Source of the DNA: an uncultured Clostridia bacterium
Lineage (GTDB): Bacteria; Bacillota; Clostridia; Christensenellales; CAG-314
Assembly (NCBI GenBank): GCA_934294965.1
Contig: CAKRAM010000097.1
Span: 1 to 5,259 of the forward strand
DNA length: 5,259 bases
Direction: 5' to 3'
A program made the translations under genes and the position numbers. The notes below the pieces were generated by a model. The model searched no databases. It saw only the letters and a program-made list of their open reading frames with translations, and had not been told where the DNA came from. The number at the start of each line of letters is the position of its first letter. The first letter of the stretch is position 1. This document shows, one piece after another, positions 4,915 through 5,259 of this stretch.

Positions 4915-5259
4915 ATCCGCACAGCGTGCAGTAGCAACATTGCGTAATCTTTTGAAGAAAAAGGTTGCGCATTTTCATTTTTTTAGTCGATAAAAATGCG
5001 TAGGATTGCAGTATTACGCACATTCCGCCGAAGGAAGTCAGCGCACAACATAGTACTGTTGCTGTTTTTATGTCGTCGGTTTGGCAAACTTGTATAATGC
5101 CACCTGTCATTTCCAACAAGCCGAAAGCAAAGCCCATACATGCGGAATTTGACAAGCCGTTTGGCAAAAATGATTTGAGCATTGCCGACAACATATAAAA
5201 CAACGCAATCAGTCCGCCGACCGTAAGCGAAGCCAAAACCGACGACGTTACTATATCAC
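4889..5259 (-). CDS. ylbJ: YlbJ-like polytopic membrane protein, C-terminal part (partial at window edge)
   Basis: The minus-strand frame is open from the stop at 4889 to the window edge, giving 122 complete codons (first full codon at 5257). A TTG at 5236 is in frame but is not a believable start, because the frame runs on upstream. Hydrophobic segments lie at about residues 8-29, 41-58, 64-90 and 106-121. The pattern GLLEMTGG (47-54), then SFGGMCVILQS (75-85), is what I recall from the C-terminal gate domain of YlbJ, a sporulation-stage integral membrane protein of B. subtilis of about 400 aa. The position next to rsmD-coaD supports this. Other gate-domain proteins (nucleoside transporter or SpmA-like) are the alternative. 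Ten cysteines in this short stretch, five of them within 107-113, are unusual. Its last 26 bases overlap the DAHP synthase gene, and the plus-strand terminator lies in codons about 96-106. Confidence 0.7.
   Translation of the reverse strand, partial: DIVTSSVLASLTVGGLIALFYMLSAMLKSFLPNGLSNSACMGFAFGLLEMTGGIIQVCQTDDIKTATVLCCALTSFGGMCVILQSYAFLSTKKMKMRNLFLQKITQCCYCTLCGFILSLLFL
4941..4985 (+). terminator. Rho-independent terminator of the alr-rsmD-coaD-DAHP synthase operon, inside ylbJ
   Basis: TGCGTAATCTTTT (4941-4953) pairs with AAAAGGTTGCGCA (4959-4971) over 13 bp around a GAAGA loop. The plus-strand RNA follows this with a U-rich ATTTTCATTTTTTTA tail (4972-4986). Two of the pairs are U-G wobbles (4945/4967 and 4948/4964) that become A/C mismatches on the opposite strand, and the opposite strand has no U-tract after the stem. 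The signal is therefore directional: it ends the plus-strand operon 27 bases past the DAHP synthase stop. Confidence 0.8.

Noticed and set aside
4880..5250. 12-base direct repeat CCGACGACGTTA at 4880-4891 and 5239-5250
   Set aside because: About one 12-base match is expected by chance in a window this size, and both copies lie in coding sequence without other signs of a mobile element.

Overview
The window looks like a piece of chromosome from a Gram-positive, Clostridia-like bacterium, probably an anaerobe from an uncultured group. Three things suggest this. The order rsmD, coaD, then a YlbJ-like membrane protein gene matches the Bacillus subtilis ylbH-ylbI-ylbJ neighbourhood. The two clear Shine-Dalgarno sites are AGGAG/GAGGA type. 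The proteins are unusually rich in cysteine. Base composition is moderate (by eye in the forties percent GC), TTG leucine codons are common, and the ordinary genetic code fits. Genus-level placement is not possible from the sequence alone.

Left part (1-1767): two nucleotide house-cleaning enzymes face each other. A YjjG-type pyrimidine nucleotidase is on the plus strand and an RdgB/HAM1 noncanonical purine NTP pyrophosphatase is on the minus strand. A strong hairpin terminator lies between them. rdgB is the second gene of a minus-strand pair: it overlaps by 4 bases (ATGA) the end of a small two-helix membrane protein with a bacterial PH-like domain.

Middle (1768-1869): a divergent intergenic region of about 100 bases. 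It holds an extended -10 promoter for the minus-strand pair, placed so close to the start codon that the transcript may be leaderless, and a weaker promoter candidate for alr.

Right part (1870-4914): a tight plus-strand run of alanine racemase (alr), 16S rRNA m2G966 methyltransferase (rsmD), phosphopantetheine adenylyltransferase (coaD) and a type I-alpha DAHP synthase (aroF/G/H family). Gaps are 17, -4 and 2 bases. The products serve peptidoglycan precursors, ribosome modification, CoA synthesis and aromatic amino acid synthesis, so this is a housekeeping operon, not a dedicated pathway. coaD, alr and the DAHP synthase all carry substitutions at positions that are normally conserved or regulatory.

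Right edge (4889-5259): the C-terminal part of a minus-strand polytopic membrane protein resembling YlbJ (gate domain) runs off the window. It overlaps the 3' end of the DAHP synthase gene by 26 bases. The intrinsic terminator of the plus-strand operon is embedded in its coding sequence. I see no mobile element, CRISPR array, tRNA or rRNA, and no clear evidence of a new multi-gene system. The most interesting signals are the terminator inside a gene, the two matching leaderless-type start sites and the divergent CoaD.
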